Assembly (NCBI GenBank): GCA_023247135.1
Contig: JAHFHB010000007.1
Coordinates: 1 to 17,351 of the forward strand
Direction of reading: 5' to 3'
Length of the DNA: 17,351 bases
DNA from: Candidatus Omnitrophota bacterium
GTDB taxonomy: Bacteria > Omnitrophota > Omnitrophia > Omnitrophales > Aquincolibacteriaceae
Shown: positions 10,001 to 16,000 of the stretch, one piece after another
Numbering within the stretch: the first letter of the stretch is position 1
How the letters are laid out: each line of letters starts with the position of its first letter
Notes under the pieces: generated by a model
Seen by the model: only the letters and a program-made list of their open reading frames with translations
Database searches by the model: none
What the model was told of the DNA's origin: nothing
Made by a program: the position numbers and the translations under genes

Positions 10001-13000
10001 CACACTCACGGAAAGAGGTTCCCCGGCTTTCCTTCGGTCAAACCATTCCTGAAATTGACTATGCTCTGTCGGACCGAAAGGCTTGCCTGCGTCGGTTTTT
10101 AAAAGATGAGAAAGCGCCCTGAGCCCTTTTTCATAACCCAGCCAACGGTCATGATTCAGCAAGCGATAGCTTTCCCAAAAAGAGCGGATAAGCCCCACCC
10201 GGATCTCAGGATCAAGGCCCGCTTCAAATAAAACTGGTTTTAATAAAGTCCCGGAATAGTCAGGGTTTGATTTAATCAGAGTTTTTTCAGCACGCGCCAA
10301 ATGCCAGACGGCTGCCGCGCTATTTTGCTGCATTTTACGCCTCATAAAGTCGCGATAGCCCGCGCTAGGATTTTCAAAAAGCTCTAAAAGCCGCGCACGT
10401 GCCGCGGTCTTGTCATACATAAATTCATGTTCAGCCAGCGCCCGTAGTTTGGCGACACGCACCAAGAACGGCTCGCCCGACTTATACCGTTTCTGAGCAT
10501 ATTCTTGCTCAGCGGTCTCATTAAAAAACTGCCCAAACGCGCCAAAGTCCTGAATCGTTTTCACAATGTCAGTTTGATGCGAAACCAATTCTTTCCGCAG
10601 AGGATCCCCGGCAGGCAGGTTGTGTAACGAGGCGACCAGGATCACTCGAATACCCTGGGCTTCCGCCAGCGCATCCCATGCCGCCATTTGAACCCAAGGA
10701 TGAGACGATTGCGTTAAATTCTTCACCCTGTCCACGCCGTCCTTAGGCGCAGTAAAAAGGCTCCACAATACAAGCCCCTCCATCAGTAACTCAACCGTCT
10801 CGGGATGGCTGGCCAACTCCCCTTGTTGAGCAGAATCGAGGCTGAAAAATGCTTCCGCGGCGCCATTGATTTCCTGAAGAGTTTCTCCTTCAGGAAACTG
10901 GCCGCTCTTAAAGTTCAAAATTAACGAGGGATAATTTTTTGATAACTGCTTCAATTGAGCCGCCACTTCCTGGACTTTTTGACTCAACCCATGCTCATCG
11001 GCGATACCTTTTGTGCGCATTTCGGCCCTCACCGGAGGTGAGGACCGGCGTGTCATATCCCCCCCCTCAAGGGGGATATGCACTTCGGCCCGCGCTAGGC
11101 GGCGCGTAACGTTTAATTTTAAATCATTTTTATTATAATTTTTTATCTTGACAGCACTTGCCCATTCCGGTAGATTAGGCTTCATGCTTGGCCCGACACG
11201 ACGTAAATTATTGGCAAGTTCCATTTTCAAACTAGGTGAAATTACCTTTGGCGCAGGGCTGCTTTCAGTATGGCTAAAATCAGAGGGCCCCTTGCCGCTC
11301 AAGGTTGTTTTTGCCCTTCTCGTCGTGCTACTATATCTTTCAGCCGTTTTCACAGCGCCCTCAAACGAGGCCACAGCGGGAGTCCGTTCGGATGAATAAA
11401 GAAATGATTTTCTTCGTATTCTTCTGTTTGGTGGGAATTTTGGCTTCAATTTTCCTAGTTGACTGGATTGAGTCTCTTTTGAAAAAATACCGCTCCCGTA
11501 CCCGACATTAATCCCCTTCTTTTTCAAGAAAGAAAAGGCACCATGGCCACCAAGGAATCGGTAGACCGTTTCTTCAATGTTTTGAGCGATCACGAACACC
11601 GCATTCACGCGCTCGAGAAAACCTCCCGCTAGCGTGTATTCACTCCCCCACCCTGCCCTCCCCCGCAAGCGGGAGAGGGAGAATGCAGAGCGCATTTCGG
11701 ACCGTGCCAGGCGGCGCGTACCGAAATGGCTGTCCGGCCGTTCGCCGTCCAGTCTCATTTCGGAGCGCGTAAGTTTTTCAAGATCCGTTTGACTAACGCC
11801 GGCCTCGGTGAAAGCATCGAGAATGCCGAGCCCCAAATCAGCGCGTGACTCCCCCGCAAATCTCTCAAGATTCCCGATAACTGAATTATGCACAATCTGA
11901 AGATTGATGGAATTGTCCGACCACCAGATGGGCATAATATCATCCTGTAAACGGCCAACATCCAGATCCCCGCGGTCCAAAAGCATCCATTTCCCTTCGG
12001 GCGTAATGCGGTAATTATCCTCGATGTTTTTCAATACAAGGCGGGCATCTCCTTGCAGGCTATCGATATCCATGTGCTTCTTTCTAAGCGCCAGTAAAAA
12101 CAAAGTAAGTTGTTTTGCCAAATCACGCCAATCCACATCGCGAGCCTGACTCAGCTGCGAAAGCGAACGGCCTTCCACATAGTCCATCAAGAGTGCATAA
12201 GCAGGCACCAGTTCTCCGTCGAGACGAACGTTGTATTTATAAATTTCTCTAGTTTCAGGAACGAATTTCGAATCACTCATACGCAGTCCGCCCCAAATAT
12301 CGGCTCGGAGAAGGTGAACGCTCTGCCCAAAGAATAACTCCGCAGTCCGGCTGTACTCATTACCACCGGGGATTTTAAGCGCTCTTAATGCCCCCGTATT
12401 CTTCTCTTTGACTAGCCCCACCATGCCAAACTGCCCCGCCCCAATCAAACGAACCCATTCCAGATTGGAGTCCAAAGCAGCCATCATTTTCCGCAAAGTC
12501 TCCTCCCGACTTTCAGCAGAAAAATCAACACCTTCAATAACACCTTCGACAGCCGTGAAAGGCATTTTCAGCGCAATCTCCTGTTCTATCTGCTGTATCT
12601 CCTCTCGCGGGACCGATTGGAGGAAACGACGCACTTCAGCAGCGCGGTCAATTTTAACCTCTCGAGGCCTCCCAAAATGACGTCGTGGCGGATACACAAA
12701 ATGAAGTTCGGTGTGATCCGTAGCCGCAATGCGAATAAGCCGGTACTCCTGATCATAAACAAAAAGAGTTCCGTCCGGCGTTGTGATCGTGAAACCCGAC
12801 GCGCCCATTTCTGCAAGCGAGACCGAAGAAGAGGTCGTCAAGGCGGGAAGCCCCTGTTCTATTCCCGCGCTGTACCTCCTCCCACGAAACATTATTTCCT
12901 CGGGCTCCCCGGAATGGGCCAAAACAAACCAGAGCTCTGGCCCAATACTTAGAGTGTTTTGAAAACGGTGCGGTGCCATGCCCCAAACGAGTTGATTATC

Positions 13001-16000
13001 CGCCCGTGTTCCATCTGGCCGTAGCGTCGTAATCTTCTCAGGAATGCTCTCCTGCCAATCAGGAAGGTAGGGAAGGGTTTCCTGAACTTCTAACGTGCCG
13101 CCGCGCTCGGTGAAATCTTTTTCCTGGAAGCCGAGTTGCAGGCTCCCGTCCAGGTTGACGCCCTCGATGCCCACTAAAATTTCATCGCCGGATGCGGGGT
13201 GATGCACCACGACTTTCTGCGTGCCGGCCACATCCAGGGTCTGGCGGTAAACTCCGTCCTGCCGCTCGGCAGCGAGCTGGCGCGAGAGGTTGTCATAATC
13301 CATTCTTCCGTCAAGGAACACAAAATACGGACTACTCACCCAATCTTTGCGAATGTTGAACGTGAGCGGCTCAACGCTTTTAAAGATGATTCTGGCCGTG
13401 GGGCGGTGTCCCTGAATCTCCGGTTTGGTTTCAACCATCATTTCGATCTGGACAGGTTTTCCGGCCACCCGGAGTGTGAGGGAAACCGTTTGACCTGGCG
13501 CCGCGTCCAGCGTGCGAAGGCGCTGAAGTAAGGCTAAATGCTCTGGGCTCCACTGCAGGACCTTAAGAACATCCGTGATCCAGCCCAAGTACTGCTTTAA
13601 CATTTCTTTGAGCGGGATCTCTCTTTCGACGGTCAAGCGCTGCTGGATTTGGCTCAACACGCTGTTCAGGAAATCTACTTTGCCGAATTTTTCCATCACG
13701 CTGATGGCTTCCCGGATTCTGAGATCAATCACTTTGAGCGCCATGCGCAAGTCCGGAGAATCCGTTATGCTCAAAGACGCGGCCATCTGCAGGGCCGTCG
13801 TCACTAAAAATCCCGGCGATAGCCGGACCATCGCCACAGTCACGCTGGCAGGCGGCTCCAAACGGAAAACGCGTTTGATTCCCATCACTTTGGCGAATTG
13901 CCCCACAAGCTCGCGGCCGATGAGCTGTTTCAGCGAAGCCTCAGATGCATCCGCAAGCTGAGCCGGAATATTTGCCAGCGGTATAAAACCTTCGTAGAGT
14001 CCATCTCTCCAGGAAACGCGCAGACCCGTGATTTCCGTTCCATGCTCTGAACGTCTATGCGTCAATTGTAGAACTTTTAGGGGTTCGGACTGGCCGACTT
14101 TTAAATAAGGAAACAGGGCAGCACTCTCCGCCTCCGGCGCGGCGGCGCGCGGCTCAATAAGGCTGAAGACGCGCTCCTTCGCACGCAGCGCATAGGCCGT
14201 CATGGTGCTGCCTAAAGCTCTTGAAAAATCAAGACGCAGGGCAACAGGCACTTCGACCCAGGGGATGAACAAACTGATTCCGTGCCACTCGGCATTCACG
14301 CCGTAAGGCTCATAGGCGCTGTCGCCTTTGAAATAAGCCAGATCCTTCAACTCTACCTCGAACGGGGTACCCGGCTCTGCTTTGAAAAATTCTTCGAAAG
14401 TTTCGGAAGTGACATGCTGCCTCAGAGAGAAAACAGGCACGACGCGCTCTCCGCCAAACCGGGTAAAGTAGGCCGTGAATTTCTTTCCGATGAGCGCTTT
14501 TGCCTTTTCGATATCCTCCGGTTTCAAGTGGATATTGAGCGGCGTTTTTGAAAACGGCACCACGCCCCGCAGGCCTTTAAAATCCACTTCAAACCCGCGC
14601 ACTACTTCAGGGCCATTTGCTTCAAGGCGCTTCAGCACAAGTCCGGTCACGGTGACTTCCAGCGGCGTGTCATCCGGACGAGTCAGCGCGGCAAGTTCCT
14701 GCCACGCCGGCGACGGATTGAATTCCAGCGAATAAAGGGGCCATTCCTGGCCACCAACTTCTGCCGTGCGGCCAAGCGAATACGCTTCGAGAAAACCGGT
14801 GCCCTGGCTGAAGGCCCAGTACTCCGTGGGATCTGCCGGCAATGTTTGTTCCGGAAGAAATCCCTCACTGTCGCCGTCTTGCACATAAATGCCGCGGGGT
14901 TCGTAGGCGGATACTCCGAGCACACGCACGGGGCGCATCTCGGAGCGAGGCTCCGCCGAGACCCTAGTTGTGCCGGGACTCCGCTCCCGGCGCATTTCCG
15001 AACGTAGCATTGCGGTGAGCTGCTTCACGTACTCATTCAGAAGATGCCCGGCCGGAGACCCGCCCTTCTTGTAGCGCTCGTCGCGCGCCCGGGCCAGCAT
15101 GGATTTCAGGAAATCAACTTGGCCGGCTTCTTTCAAAATATTCAGGGCATCCTGCACTCTTTGGTCCAGCACTTCAAAATCAGAGCGTAAAATAACATTG
15201 TCTTTCGCATCGTCGTAGGCTTGATACGCCAGGGCCGCTTCCATCATCAGCCCTTCCTCACCTTCCGTCAAACGCGTCCTTGCTGCGGCCGGACTGGGCG
15301 GTTCTTCAAGCACAAAACTGTGCATACCGCGGCTTAGCTTTGTGAACTGGCCGATGACCGTTGTTCCAACCAGTTTTTTGAGCACAGCCTCTGGCTGCTC
15401 GCTGATCAGCGCGGCAGGTATGTACTCAATCGGGACAAATCCATCGTAAGCACCGTTCCGCCAGGTGACACGCAGTCCCGTCACTTGATAGCTGTTATCT
15501 GCCTGGCGGGCACGCGTCAAAAACTTCACCCGCAGACGCTCCATCCGGCCGGGTTCCAAATAAGTAAACGGCAGCGGTTCCGCCGGCCGCTGGGGATCGC
15601 TCAAACTAAAAACGCGCGCTGCAGGCGTCAACGCATAGGCCGTCACAGACGTCCCGACAAGGCTGGTAAAATCTGCGCGCAGAGACCTGGGCACGCCGGA
15701 AAAAGGAATAAAGAGCGATACGTTTTTCCATTCAGCACTCAGACCATGGGGTTCAAAAGCAGGATCATCGTTGGGGAAAACGACTCCCGTGATTGTGACT
15801 TCGAAGGGAGTACCGGGTTCTGCCCGCATCAGTTCAGCAACATCCGCCGGATTCGGAGGCGTTGAAATAAAAAAGACGGGTTGAACGCCATCTATACCGA
15901 AATGCTGAAAACGCGCCTTGAATGTCTGGCCAATCAATCCTCTGGCCTTTTCGATTTCATGCGCCTGGAAACGAGCTTCTGCCGGCTTTGCCGTAAAAGG

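Noticed and set aside
11018..11055. Start of a separate downstream gene at ATG 11055-11053 or 11020-11018
   Set aside because: Both have GAGGG-like sequences upstream and may be internal starts, but the frame is open upstream too, so no gene boundary can be set.
11361..11363. Apparent stop codon (TGA) for the kinase-bearing part
   Set aside because: It is in another frame (0 modulo 3). A miscount around 11447-11455 produced it; recounting by coordinate shows that the frame stays open.
11640..11680. Terminator at the REP-like hairpin
   Set aside because: There is no T tract on either side, and the same sequence occurs inside a coding part at 663-703.
13130..13210. CsrA-like segment (GDEILVGIEG)
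   Set aside because: The resemblance is limited to one short strand pattern and lacks the rest of the CsrA sequence.
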